NCBI RefSeq assembly: GCF_004123805.1
Contig: NZ_RWJX01000032.1
Span: 1-44,693, forward strand
From: Cellulomonas endophytica
GTDB lineage: Bacteria > Actinomycetota > Actinomycetes > Actinomycetales > Cellulomonadaceae
Reading direction: 5' to 3'
Length of the DNA stretch: 44,693 nt
A program made the position numbers and the translations under genes. Of the stretch, positions 25,301 through 32,474 are shown in pieces; within the stretch, counting starts at the first letter, position 1; every line of letters starts with the position of its first letter. Below the pieces are notes generated by a model. That model saw only the letters and a list, made by a program, of their open reading frames with translations. It did not search any database and was not told the origin of the DNA.

Positions 25301-25484
25301 TGAAGCCGAGCTGGTTGAACCAGAGGATCTCGGTCCACATCTGGGACAGCGTCAGCAGCGCGACGACGAGGACGCCGAGCACGACCGCCGTGATCGCGAT
25401 GGGGTGCGGCCGCCGGCGGCCGCCGGGGCGCGGCGCGCGGGGTCCGCGCGGGGTCCGAGGGGGTGGTGCACTGGCGAAGGTCAC
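22371..25484 (-). CDS. UPF0182 family large membrane protein
   Basis: 1037 residues, slightly longer than the usual 900-1000 for this actinobacterial family. A short cytosolic Arg/Pro-rich N-terminus is followed by about seven membrane spans in residues 30-330 (for example AITAVVLGVLVVALLTLSQM). A large extracellular region of about 550 residues follows, containing family segments such as NPNQQDFEAPYIQRNI, WTNDTTVYTHGFG and GEVTLYAWDDQDPILRAW. The Asp/Glu/Pro-rich tail holds a 24-bp tandem repeat. Function is unknown; it is predicted to sit in the cytoplasmic membrane with a big exterior domain. The GTG at 25482-25484 follows GAGG. In M. tuberculosis the homologue (Rv3193c, from memory) has the same PDZ-protease neighbour on the same strand. 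Divergent from the PPA1309 gene, with 242 bp between. Confidence 0.9.
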   Translation of the reverse strand: MTFASAPPPRTPRGPRAPRPGGRRRPHPIAITAVVLGVLVVALLTLSQMWTEILWFNQLGFTRVLVTEWVTRAILFVAGGVVMAAAVALSLSLAYRSRPVYAPSTQEQQSLDQYREAIEPLRRVVMLVGPAVLGLFAGAAASQQWQTVQLALNGGEVGRTDPQFGQDLGFYLFSLPALRFVVSFLLTVAVIAGIAGAVTQYLYGGIRVGGPVGTQRSTRAARAQLLGTGALVLLLIGANYFLDRYSLLTKESGVGRANFFGANYTDVNAVIPARGILAGAAVLVAVVFVVSAIRGAWRLPLIGVGIMVVAGVALGGIYPAVVQRLQVNPNQQDFEAPYIQRNIDATLDAYGLDEVETNAYSPTTDTEAGQLRADAETAASIRLLDPQVVAPSFRQLQQVRAFYDFPDTLAVDKYELSDGSRDTVIAVRELNLGGLNDAQRNWTNDTTVYTHGFGVVAASGNAVAANGGPSFWESGIPSSGELGDYQPRIYFSPEAPPYSIVGAPEGSGNWELDYPDDESGGAINTTFPTESVSAGPSVGNLWNKLLYSLKFGATQILLSDRVTPESQILYERDPRARVEKVAPYLTLDGRVYPAVVDGEVKWILDGYTTSDQYPYSASQTLDDATVDSLTGTASTIQALAPETINYIRNSVKVTVDAYSGEVTLYAWDDQDPILRAWQRVFPTSVQPLSEISGELMSHIRYPEDLFKVQRELLGRYHVTDANQFFSGNDFWATPNDPADEREVAQPPYYLTLQMPGQEAPTFSLTTSFIPSGSGARNVLTGYLAADSDAGSEAGVKGERYGALRLLELPRDSTVPGPGQVANNFNTDPDVSTTLNLLAQRSTTVVRGNLLTLPVGGGLLYVQPVYIQAATGTSFPLLQKVLVGFGDDIGFGDTLDEALDQVFGGDSGFEAGEDTGPQEPAVPTEPGTEEPTDPGTEEPTDPGTEEPADPGATGDPATRLADALARADAAIAAAEAAFTAGDFAAYGEAQEDLRQAVEDAVTAQQELSGTATGTTTGTTTGTATTEDAGATPSATPSP
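22648..22719 (-). repeat. Three 24-bp units in the UPF0182 acidic tail
   Basis: GGCTCCTCCGTGCCCGGGTC plus GGTC (plus strand) recurs three times with small changes. It encodes TDPGTEEP-type octapeptide repeats in the disordered acidic tail. Confidence 0.85.
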
Positions 25485-25726
25485 GTCGGGTGGTTCCTCG
25501 TCGTCGGGGTGGCGCGGACGTCCAGCGCCCGCGGGGCGGGCACCCGGTCCGGTCACAGGAACGGTCGGTCCGGGCGCCAGGTTCCCACACCGGACGTGCC
25601 AGGCTGCAGCCTGCGGGTGGACGGGGGCCGTCGGTCTCCTCAGCGGGGCCCCGACGGGCACGCCCGCCCGGCCCGGATCGGCCGGCACCGGCCGGGACGG
25701 ACGGCGACGAGAGGCGGGGACGAGCG

Positions 25727-26347
25727 GTGACGCAGGGCACGGGCGACAGCACGCAGGACGGGGCGGGGGTCGGCACGGGGAGCGGCACGGGCGGCGGCAC
25801 CGGGGGCGGCACCGACGACGCGGCCGGGGCGCTCGTCGACGCGGTGCGCGAGGTCGAGCAGCACGTCGCGGCGGCGGGCTGGGACGGTCCCGTCCGGGTC
25901 TTCGCGCTCGTGCGGACGCGGGCGGCGCTGGAGGCGGAGCCCGGGCTGGCCGACCAGCTCGACCCGGCGGTCGTCGCCGCCGCCCGGCGGGAGCCGTGGC
26001 ACCTGACCTCCGTGGAGCAGGAGGGGCTGCCCGCCGCCGAGGACCTGGAGGGGCTGCTCGGGGGCATGGCGTGGCCGCCGACCGTCGACGGGGTCGCCCT
26101 CACGGTCGAGCGTCTCGTCGTGCCGCCGCACGTGGAGGAGGGGCTGCCCGACGACCCCGCCGCCGCCCTCGAGGTGCTGCGGCACCACCCCGAGCGCACG
26201 GACGTGCGGCTCGCCGTGGGCGTGCTCCGCGACGGGCCGTCGTGGTGCGTCGTGCGGACCCGGTCCCACGACGACGACGGGTCGCTCGGGCAGGGGCCGG
26301 ACGCGGTGCCCGGCCTCGTCGAGGCGCTGCGGGCGACGCTGGCCTGA
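25727..26347 (+). CDS. PPA1309 family protein
   Basis: 206 residues. After a Gly/Thr-rich N-terminal stretch of about 30 residues, the conserved domain runs from ALVDAVREVEQHVAAAGWDGP through RVFALVRTRAAL, HLTSVEQEGLP and GVALTVERLVVPP to a C-terminal RLAVGVLRDGPSWCVVRTR. This small actinobacterial family has no assigned function. GTG 25727 lies downstream of GAGGCGGGG; other GTG/ATG choices further upstream give non-conserved sequence. The neighbouring UPF0182 and PDZ-protease genes are the typical context. It converges with the protease gene across a hairpin. Confidence 0.8.
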   Translation: MTQGTGDSTQDGAGVGTGSGTGGGTGGGTDDAAGALVDAVREVEQHVAAAGWDGPVRVFALVRTRAALEAEPGLADQLDPAVVAAARREPWHLTSVEQEGLPAAEDLEGLLGGMAWPPTVDGVALTVERLVVPPHVEEGLPDDPAAALEVLRHHPERTDVRLAVGVLRDGPSWCVVRTRSHDDDGSLGQGPDAVPGLVEALRATLA

Positions 26348-26357
26348 CGCCCGCCGG

Positions 26358-26380
26358 CCGGGCCGGCGCCACCGGCCCGG
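26358..26380. terminator. Candidate bidirectional terminator hairpin
   Basis: CCGGGCCGG and CCGGCCCGG pair around the loop CGCCA between the convergent PPA1309 and PDZ-protease stops. There is no U-run. Confidence 0.45.
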
Positions 26381-26434
26381 GGCGGCGCCGGGGCCGGGGC
26401 CGGTCGGGATGGGTCGGCCGGAGACGGGCGCCCG

Positions 26435-27565
26435 TCAGGACGTGCAGGTCGGCAGGGCGTCGGCCGCGCCCTCGCCGATCGCGACGACCGCGGCGTAGGC
26501 CTCCTCGAGGGTCGTCACGCTCACCACCCGGAGGCCGTCGGGCACGTGCCCGACGACGGAGTCGCAGTTGGCCGCCGGCGCGAGGAACCACCCCGCCCCG
26601 TCGCGCAGCGCCCCGACGAGCTTCTGGCGGATGCCCCCGATCGCGCCCACGGTGCCGTCGACGTCGATCGTCCCCGTGCCGGCGATGACCTCGCCGTCCG
26701 CCTCGTCCCGCTCCGTGAGCTCGTCGATGATGCCGAGGGCGAACATCGTCCCCGCCGACGGTCCGCCGATGTCGTCGGACCGGATCGTCACGTCGACCGG
26801 GAAGCGGAACGTGGGGTCGATGAAGACGCCGATGAGCGCCCGCCCGTCCGCCTCGCCCGTGACGATCGGCACCTCGAGGTCCGCGCCGTCGCGCACGAGG
26901 GCGAGCGTCACCGTGGCCCCCGGCGTGACCCCCGCGAGGTGCTCGAGCAGCGTCGTGTAGTCGCCGAGCCGCACGCCGTCGACCCCCGTGAGGACGTCCC
27001 CCTCCTCGACCTGGCCGACCGCCCCGCTGCCCTCGACCGTGCCCGCGACCGTGAGCGTCGCCGGCACCTCGTAGTCGAGGAACGTCAGCGCCGCGACCGT
27101 CGCGTTCTCCTGCGAGGACGTCATCTCCTGCTCGTTGCGCCGCTCGAGCTGCTCCCGCTGCAGGTCCGGCGGGTACACGGCCTCGACGGGCTGCACGAGC
27201 GAGTCCGCGCGGAACCAGCCGCCCAGGACGTCGACGACCGACGCCGGGAAGCCCGGCCCCCCGAGGGCGGACACCGTCGTGAGGCGCAGCTCGCCCGTCG
27301 AGCCGTACGTCGGGGCGCCCTCGATCGTCATGAGCGGCTCGCCGTCGTGCTCGCCCAGCACGTCGCGGGTCGGGCCGGGGAAGGACACCGCGTACGGGGC
27401 CGGCAGCGCGACGAGGCCCGCCGCGAGCAGCGCCGTCACCGCGCCGGAGACGGCCAGCGTGACCGCGCGCGGGGAGGCCGAGCGCACGTCGGGCCGCTCG
27501 TCGGGCCGCTCGTCGGGGGCCTCCGGGGCGGGGCCGTCGTCGTCGGGGGCCGTCGAGAGGGTCAC
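26435..27565 (-). CDS. Membrane-anchored PDZ/Lon-like (YlbL-type) S16 protease
   Basis: 376 residues: a cytosolic N-terminus of about 30, one membrane anchor (VTLAVSGAVTALLAAGLVAL, residues 35-54), a PDZ domain (about 150-235, with VEEGDVLTGVDGVRL) and a Lon-type proteolytic domain. The catalytic Ser-Lys dyad is visible: Ser270 in GGPSAGTMFAL and Lys315 in GAIGGIRQKLVGA. This family resembles B. subtilis YlbL and acts at the outer face of the membrane; its substrates are mostly unknown. The GTG at 27563-27565 gives a short N-terminus with typical topology. The homologue in M. tuberculosis is Rv3194c (from memory), in the same order relative to UPF0182. It is divergent from the zincin-like gene, with 186 bp between starts. 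Confidence 0.9.
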   Translation of the reverse strand: MTLSTAPDDDGPAPEAPDERPDERPDVRSASPRAVTLAVSGAVTALLAAGLVALPAPYAVSFPGPTRDVLGEHDGEPLMTIEGAPTYGSTGELRLTTVSALGGPGFPASVVDVLGGWFRADSLVQPVEAVYPPDLQREQLERRNEQEMTSSQENATVAALTFLDYEVPATLTVAGTVEGSGAVGQVEEGDVLTGVDGVRLGDYTTLLEHLAGVTPGATVTLALVRDGADLEVPIVTGEADGRALIGVFIDPTFRFPVDVTIRSDDIGGPSAGTMFALGIIDELTERDEADGEVIAGTGTIDVDGTVGAIGGIRQKLVGALRDGAGWFLAPAANCDSVVGHVPDGLRVVSVTTLEEAYAAVVAIGEGAADALPTCTS

Positions 27566-27751
27566 GCGGGCATCCTGCCGCACGACGCCGTGGGGCTCCT
27601 GGGCACGGGCCCGTCGGGGCCGCACCCCGCGGGGGCGGTCCCGCTGCGCCCACAGCGAACCGCGGACGGGGACGGGGACACCGGGCCGCGGCGGGTCGTT
27701 AGCGTGGGGTGACCGGCGGCCCCCGCCGGTCCGCCGTCGACCGGAGGACCC

Positions 27752-29359
27752 ATGAGCGCCGACCGCCCCGCACCCGACGGCGGGGGAATGCCCCCGTGGG
27801 AGCAGATGCTCCGCCAGATGCTCGGCCCCGCCGCCGACGAGGCGCTGCGCGAGATGCGCGAGCGTGGGCTCGACCCCGCGGCGATGGCGCAGGCCTCGGG
27901 GATGCCGGCGGACCCCCAGCTCATGGCCGCGGCGATGCAGCAGGTGCAGCGCATGCTCGCCACCCCGGGCGACGGCGCGGTGAACTGGGAGGTCGCGCAC
28001 GACCTCGCGCGCCAGCAGGCGGCGCAGGGCGGCGACCCGTCGCTGAGCCCCGCCCAGCAGCGGTCCGCGCTCGAGGCGCTCTCCGTGGCGGAGCTGTGGC
28101 TCGACGCCGTGACGGACCTGCCCCCGGCCACCGGGGCCCCCCGGGCGTGGACGCGCGCGGAGTGGGTCGAGGCGACCCTGCCGACGTGGCGCACCCTCAC
28201 CGAGCCCGTCGCCGCGTCGCTGTCCTCGGCGCTGGCCGAGACGCTGGCGGCGGCGCTGCCGGAGGAGCCCGAGCCCGAGGCCGAGCCCGGGCGCGGGCCG
28301 GGCGGCCCGGCGGGCTTCGCGATCCCGGGCGTCACGGGCGGGTCGGGGATGCCGGGCCTCCCGGGGCTGCCGGGGCTGCCGGGCCTGGGCGGCATGCCCG
28401 GGCTGAGCGACCCGCGCGAGCTGCTCCGCCGCCTCGGGTCGGCGGGGTTCGGGATGCAGGTCGGGCACGCCGCCGGCACCCTCGCCGGCGAGGCCTTCGG
28501 CACCACCGACATCGGGCTGCCCCTGCTCGAGCGGCCGGGGCCGGCGCTCGTCGTCCGCAACGTCGAGGCGTTCGCCGAAGGCCTGGACGCGCCGCCCGAG
28601 GAGGTGCGCCTCTTCCTCGCCCTGCGCGAGGCGGCGGCGAACCGGCTCTTCACCCACGTCCCCTGGCTGCGCGCGCACCTGCTGGACATCGTCGGCACGT
28701 ACGCCCGCGGCATCCGCATCGACCTCGACCAGCTCGACGAGGCCGTGCGGTCCATCGACCCCACGGACGCCGACGCCCTGCGCACCGCGCTGTCCGGCGG
28801 CGTCTTCGCCCCGCAGACGACGCCCGAGCAGACGGCCGCGCTCGGCCGCCTGGAGACGGCGCTGGCGCTCGTCGAAGGCTGGGTCGAGGAGGTCACGGCC
28901 GCCGCGGCGCTGCCGCACCTGCCGCACGCCGTGGCGCTGCGCGAGATGATGCGCCGCCGCCGGGCCGCCGGCGGGCCCGCGGAGGAGACCTTCGCGACCC
29001 TCGTCGGGCTGGAGCTGCGGCCCCGCCGGCTCCGCGACGCCGCCGCCCTCTGGGCGCGCATCGCCGCCGACGGCGGCGCGGCCGCCCGGGACGCGGTCTG
29101 GGACCACCCGGACCTGCTGCCCGACGCGCAGGACCTCGACGACCCGGCCGGCTACGCGGGCCGCCGGGCGACGCAGGACGAGGAGTCGGCCGACCTCGAC
29201 CGCGTCCTCGCGGAGATCCTCGACGGCGGGCCCTCCGCGGGCGCCGCCGAGGGCACCGGGTCCGACGGGTCCGACGGGTCCGACGGGTCCGACGGGTCCG
29301 ACGGTTCTGACGGTTCCGACGGCGGTCCCGGCCGCGACGGTCCCGCGCCGCGCGCCTGA
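27752..29359 (+). CDS. Zincin-like (TIGR03624/DUF2342-related) protein with degenerate metal site
   Basis: 535 residues of the actinobacterial family annotated as zinc-dependent metalloprotease or 'F420 biosynthesis associated'. Recognisable parts are VNWEVAHDLARQ (about residues 75-90), AEWVEATLPTWRTLTEP, FGMQVGHAAGTLAGEAFGTTDIGLPL and REAAANRLFTHVPWLRAHL (residues 292-310). In relatives the last segment carries HExxH or RExAH, but here it reads Arg292-Glu-Ala-Ala-Ala296-Asn, so neither His is present. A Met/Gly/Pro-Leu-rich linker precedes the core and the C-terminus is a DGS repeat. ATG 27752 follows GGAGG. A possible -10 TAGCGT is at 27700-27705. The homologue in M. tuberculosis is Rv3195 (from memory). 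It may be catalytically inactive. Confidence 0.82.
   Translation: MSADRPAPDGGGMPPWEQMLRQMLGPAADEALREMRERGLDPAAMAQASGMPADPQLMAAAMQQVQRMLATPGDGAVNWEVAHDLARQQAAQGGDPSLSPAQQRSALEALSVAELWLDAVTDLPPATGAPRAWTRAEWVEATLPTWRTLTEPVAASLSSALAETLAAALPEEPEPEAEPGRGPGGPAGFAIPGVTGGSGMPGLPGLPGLPGLGGMPGLSDPRELLRRLGSAGFGMQVGHAAGTLAGEAFGTTDIGLPLLERPGPALVVRNVEAFAEGLDAPPEEVRLFLALREAAANRLFTHVPWLRAHLLDIVGTYARGIRIDLDQLDEAVRSIDPTDADALRTALSGGVFAPQTTPEQTAALGRLETALALVEGWVEEVTAAAALPHLPHAVALREMMRRRRAAGGPAEETFATLVGLELRPRRLRDAAALWARIAADGGAAARDAVWDHPDLLPDAQDLDDPAGYAGRRATQDEESADLDRVLAEILDGGPSAGAAEGTGSDGSDGSDGSDGSDGSDGSDGGPGRDGPAPRA
29261..29323 (+). repeat. Seven 9-bp units encoding (Asp-Gly-Ser)n
   Basis: TCCGACGGG is repeated seven times, the last three copies with changes. 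It encodes a DGS tail at the end of the zincin-like protein. Confidence 0.9.
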
Positions 29360-29393
29360 CCTCCGGTGCGTCGGTGACCGGGTCGGGCAGGGG

Positions 29394-30119
29394 TCAGGCC
29401 GACGCCTCGCCCGCCCGGCGGCCGTCTCGACCGAGGTCGTCGCGGCCGAGGTCGTCGTGGCCGGGGTCGTCGCGGCCGAGGTCGTCGCGGCCGGGGTCGT
29501 CGCGGCCGGGGTCGTCGGCGTCGGCCTCGAGGTGGTCGACGTCGCGGTCGAGGCCGTCCGGGCCGCCGGCCGCCGGCGGCCCGTCCGCGACCCCGCCCTC
29601 CCCCACCCCCCGCTCGAGGGCGTAGGAGTACCCCTCGAGGAAGCCCCGTGCCCGCTCCGTGCGCGGGTAGTGGCGCAGCTCGGCCCAGAACTCGGGGCCG
29701 TGGCCCGCGTGCAGCAGGTGCGCCAGCTCGTGCAGGAGGACGTAGTCCAGGACCCAGCGGGGCATGCCCCGGAGGCGGTCGGAGATGCGGATCGTGCCGT
29801 CCGCCGGCGTGCACGAGCCCCAGCGGCGCCCCTGCTGCGAGGACCACGAGACGCGCGACGGCCGCGCCCGACCCGCGAGGTACCGGGCGGAGAGCTCGGC
29901 CGCCCGGGCGCCCAGCTCGTCGTCCGAGGGCCGGCGGCGACGCTCCTGGGACTCGAGGCGCGCCAGCATCCGCCCGACCCACTCGCGCTCCTGGGCGGCG
30001 CTGAACCGTGCGGGGATCGCGATGACGGTCCGGTCGTGCTCGCGCCAGGCCGTCACCGTCCGCAGGCGGCGGCGGGAGCGGCGGACCTCGACGTCCCCGA
30101 GGTCGTGCTGGGCTGGCAC
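29394..30119 (-). CDS. YgjP-type M48/SprT-like metallopeptidase
   Basis: 241 residues. The N-terminal part has VEVRRSRRRLRTVTAWREHDRT with ARFS, and the core has RWGSCTPADGTIRISDRLRGMP followed by the zinc motif His130-Glu-Leu-Ala-His134 and GHGPEFW, which supplies the third ligand region. This is the DUF45/YgjP family. Substrates are unknown; similar folds act in protein or DNA-protein crosslink proteolysis. The C-terminal 60 residues are acidic and repetitive (15-bp DNA repeat). The GTG at 30117-30119 begins just before the conserved domain. It converges with the zincin-like gene, with 34 bp between, and is divergent from the DUF5679 gene. It is not part of the M. tuberculosis version of this block as I remember it. 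Confidence 0.85.
   Translation of the reverse strand: MPAQHDLGDVEVRRSRRRLRTVTAWREHDRTVIAIPARFSAAQEREWVGRMLARLESQERRRRPSDDELGARAAELSARYLAGRARPSRVSWSSQQGRRWGSCTPADGTIRISDRLRGMPRWVLDYVLLHELAHLLHAGHGPEFWAELRHYPRTERARGFLEGYSYALERGVGEGGVADGPPAAGGPDGLDRDVDHLEADADDPGRDDPGRDDLGRDDPGHDDLGRDDLGRDGRRAGEASA
29432..29518 (-). repeat. About six 15-bp units in the metallopeptidase tail
   Basis: CGAGGTCGTCGCGGC (plus strand) repeats about six times with A/G and C/T changes. It encodes a GRDDL/GRDDP pentapeptide repeat in the acidic tail. It faces the 9-bp repeat of the convergent gene only about 110 bp away. Confidence 0.88.
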
Positions 30120-30415
30120 AGGGGGACGGTAGCGGAGCGCGGTGGGCGCCCGGGTGGCCTGCGGCGCGACGCGCCCGGCGGGCCCGTGGGCCGGGCGCGT
30201 CGCGGGACCGGCACCGGGCTGACGACGCGTCGGGCGGGAGCCGGCCGGATGTCGGGCGGGGGTCGGGTGCGGTGGAGGCAGGGCGCGGTCGCCGCGCCGT
30301 GGCGCGGTCCGGGCGGCGGCTCGGTCTACTGTGGGCGTCGCGCGGGGAGCCCGACCGGTCTCCCTGCCCCGGGACTGCCGCCCCTGCGGGCGGTGCGATC
30401 GACAGGAGAGTGCAG

Positions 30416-30574
30416 ATGGCGGAGACCTACGCGGGCGAGTTCTACTGCGTGAAGTGCAAGGAGAAGCGCGAGGCCGAGGGCGACGTCGTCGTCTCCGAGT
30501 CCGGCCGCAAGATGGCCAAGGCCATCTGCCCGGTCTGCGGCACGAAGCTGAACCGGATCCTCGGCAAGGCCTGA
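30416..30574 (+). CDS. DUF5679 zinc-ribbon small protein
   Basis: 52 residues with two CxxC knuckles: FYCVKCKEKRE near the start and CPVCGTKLNRIL near the end, the DUF5679 pattern. Probably a zinc-binding protein; function unknown. ATG 30416 follows GACAGGAGAG, a strong ribosome-binding site. A possible -10 (TACTGT) lies at 30327-30332 in the 296-bp divergent gap shared with the metallopeptidase. It is a single-gene unit, closed by the hairpin at 30591-30625. Confidence 0.9.
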   Translation: MAETYAGEFYCVKCKEKREAEGDVVVSESGRKMAKAICPVCGTKLNRILGKA

Positions 30575-30590
30575 GCCCCACCGACGACCC

Positions 30591-30625
30591 ACGGGGGCGC
30601 CACCGCGACGCGGTGGCGCCCCCGT
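30591..30625 (+). terminator. 16-bp hairpin terminator after the DUF5679 gene
   Basis: ACGGGGGCGCCACCGC pairs with GCGGTGGCGCCCCCGT around a GAC loop, 16 bp after the stop. No U-run, but the stem is perfect. Confidence 0.75.
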
Positions 30626-30844
30626 CGTGCGTCCCGGGCAGGGCAGGCCGTCCGCGCGCCCGACGAGAGGCGCGACCGCGCGCCTGTGGACCGGCGCGAG
30701 CGCGCCACGGCGCCCCGTGCCACAGTGCCGCCCCGCGGGACCGACCGGTCCTGCCCGGGCCAGGACGGTGGGCCGTGCCCGCCGGGTCGGGGGCGGTCCC
30801 CCGGTGGTATCGGGCCGGTGCGGCGGTGAGGACGAGGGGCGGGC

Positions 30845-31903
30845 GTGCGGCTACGGGCGGGGTTGCGGGTGCTGCGACGCGGGCCGGGTGAGGTGCAGGT
30901 CGGCACCGACCCACGCTGGGCCGTGCGCGTCGAGGGCCTGGCGCCGGCCGAGGTCGAGGCGCTGGTGGCGGCTGCCGCGGACGCCCCGCCCGCCGTCGCG
31001 TCCGGGGCCGGACGTCGTCGGGCCGTCGCGGTGCCGGCGGCCGTGGAGGGGCAGCTGGCGGCGCTCGGGCTCCTCGACGAGGACGACGGCGCTCTCGACG
31101 GCGCGGTGGACGCGCTCGTCGCCCGCCTGGCCGAGGGCGGCGGCAGCGCACGGGCTCTCGTCGAGCGTCGCGCGGCCGCGGTGGTCGGCGTCGTCGGGCT
31201 CGGCCCGACGGGCCTCGGGGTCGCCGCCGCCCTCGCCGCCCTCGGGGTGGGCACCGTGCTCCTCGACGACCCCGGCACCGTCCGCGACGCGGACGTCGGC
31301 CCGGGCGGCTACCGCTGGTCCGACGTCGGCGCGGCCCGCGTCGGCGCGGCGCAGCGGGCCCTCCGCGACGTGGCCGTCGGGGTGCGCACCGCGTCGGCCC
31401 GCCGCCCGGACGTCCTCGTGGTCGTCGAGCACGGCGCGGCCGACCCGACGCGGGCCCCGGTGCTCGTGGCCTCGGGGGTGGCGCACCTGTCCGTCGTGCT
31501 GCACGAGGCGTCCGCCGAGGTCGGGCCCCTCGTGGTGCCGGGCCGAGGCGCATGCCTGCGGTGCGCCGACCTGCACCGGGTCGACGAGGACCCCCGCTGG
31601 CCGGCGCTCGTCGCCCAGCTCGTGCCGCGACGTCCCCCGGCGGCGCACGACGGCGGTCCCCGCCACCACCGTCCGGGTGCCCGCACGGCGCGGGGCGCAC
31701 GGGCGGAGCCGGCGGAGCCCGTGCTCCTGGCGGTGGCGACGGCGGCCGCCGCCGCGGGCGAGGTGCTCGCCGCCGTCGACGGCCGCCGGCCGCGCACCCG
31801 GGACGCGGTCCTCGAGCTCACCGTGCCGGAGCCCACGACGGTGCTGCGGCGGTGCCCGCCGCACCCCTCGTGCGGGTGCGGCGGGCTGCCGGAGGGGACC
31901 TGA
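30845..31903 (+). CDS. ThiF/E1-like (cyclodehydratase-type) protein
   Basis: 352 residues. An N-terminal region of about 110 precedes a Rossmann adenylation domain with VVGVVGLGPTGLGVA (residues 113-127), LLDDPGTVRDADVGPG (139-154) and DVGAARVGAAQRAL, the E1-like pattern of ThiF/MoeB and of TOMM cyclodehydratase C proteins. Zinc-type Cys pairs are visible: Cys237-x2-Cys240 (CLRCADLHR) and Cys337, Cys343, Cys345 at the C-terminus (CPPHPSCGCG). There is no YcaO or precursor peptide gene nearby, so a RiPP role is not supported. It corresponds to Rv3196 of M. tuberculosis in order (from memory). The GTG at 30845 follows GAGGGG. It converges with whiB7, with 16 bp between stops. Confidence 0.75.
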   Translation: MRLRAGLRVLRRGPGEVQVGTDPRWAVRVEGLAPAEVEALVAAAADAPPAVASGAGRRRAVAVPAAVEGQLAALGLLDEDDGALDGAVDALVARLAEGGGSARALVERRAAAVVGVVGLGPTGLGVAAALAALGVGTVLLDDPGTVRDADVGPGGYRWSDVGAARVGAAQRALRDVAVGVRTASARRPDVLVVVEHGAADPTRAPVLVASGVAHLSVVLHEASAEVGPLVVPGRGACLRCADLHRVDEDPRWPALVAQLVPRRPPAAHDGGPRHHRPGARTARGARAEPAEPVLLAVATAAAAAGEVLAAVDGRRPRTRDAVLELTVPEPTTVLRRCPPHPSCGCGGLPEGT

Positions 31904-31919
31904 CCGGGTGGGTCCGTCC

Positions 31920-32336
31920 CTACGCCGCCGGCTGCGCGGTCTTGCGCGGCCGGCCGCGGCCCCGCTTCGTCGCGACGACGACGCCGTCGACGAAGACCTG
32001 ACCGCCCCAGACGCCCCAGGGCTCCGCGCGCTCGAGCGCGCCGGCGAGGCAGCCCTCGAGGAGCGGGCAGTCCCGGCACAGCGCCTTGGCCTGCTCCACG
32101 TCGGCCGTGCGCTCCGCGAACCACAGCTCCGCGTCGTTGGAGCGGCACGGGATGAGACCCGCCACGACGGAGGTGAACTCCCGGCGCTCGTCGAGCGTCG
32201 AGGTCCGCGGGTCCGTCGGAGCGGCGCCCGTCTGCAGGGCGGTGGGTCGGGTGTCGGCGACGCTCGGCGTCACGCTCAGGGGCCACCGGCCGGAGCCGGT
32301 GTGCGATGCGGTGTCGAGCAGCGTCGTGAGCCGCAC
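31920..32336 (-). CDS. whiB7: WhiB7-type iron-sulfur transcriptional regulator
   Basis: 138 residues. Four Cys ligands for a [4Fe-4S] cluster are at 64, 87, 90 and 96 (CRDCPLLEGC). The Trp-loop EPWGVWGG (105-112) binds region 4 of the principal sigma factor, and a C-terminal AT-hook KRGRGRPRK (124-132) identifies WhiB7/WblC. These proteins activate intrinsic antibiotic resistance genes by contacting AT-rich DNA just upstream of the -35 box. The GTG at 32334-32336 has AGGAGG four bases before it, so the N-terminal extension of about 50 residues relative to mycobacterial WhiB7 (92 aa) appears real. It has a leader of nearly 490 nt with an upstream ORF and a terminator hairpin, and an autoregulation-type promoter (separate entries). 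It lies next to uvrD2 as in mycobacteria. Confidence 0.95.
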   Translation of the reverse strand: MRLTTLLDTASHTGSGRWPLSVTPSVADTRPTALQTGAAPTDPRTSTLDERREFTSVVAGLIPCRSNDAELWFAERTADVEQAKALCRDCPLLEGCLAGALERAEPWGVWGGQVFVDGVVVATKRGRGRPRKTAQPAA

Positions 32337-32421
32337 GATTCCTCCTGATGTCCTTGCAGATGAGCGATGGCACGGGATCCGTGCTCGCGCTCGTCCGGTC
32401 GGGGACCAGGAGAGACAGCGA

Positions 32422-32450
32422 GGCCGCGGATCCCAGAGGACTCCGCGGCC
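32422..32450 (-). terminator. Attenuator hairpin in the whiB7 leader, with competing antiterminator
   Basis: GGCCGCGGA (32422-32430) and TCCGCGGCC (32442-32450) form a 9-bp stem with an 11-nt loop, followed in transcript direction by a pyrimidine-rich tract (TCGCTGTCTCTCC). AGGACTCC at 32437-32444, in the hairpin, is fully complementary to GGAGTCCT at 32485-32492 near the end of the upstream ORF, so the two structures exclude each other. A ribosome finishing the ORF (stop at 32475) would cover 32485-32492 and favour the hairpin. One stalled earlier would free it. Confidence 0.6.
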
Positions 32451-32474
32451 GGTGTGTCGGCTGTCCGACCGAGG

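Noticed and set aside
30845..31903. A RiPP (thiazole/oxazole peptide) gene cluster
   Set aside because: No YcaO, dehydrogenase, precursor or export gene lies near; the E1-like gene belongs to a conserved housekeeping block.
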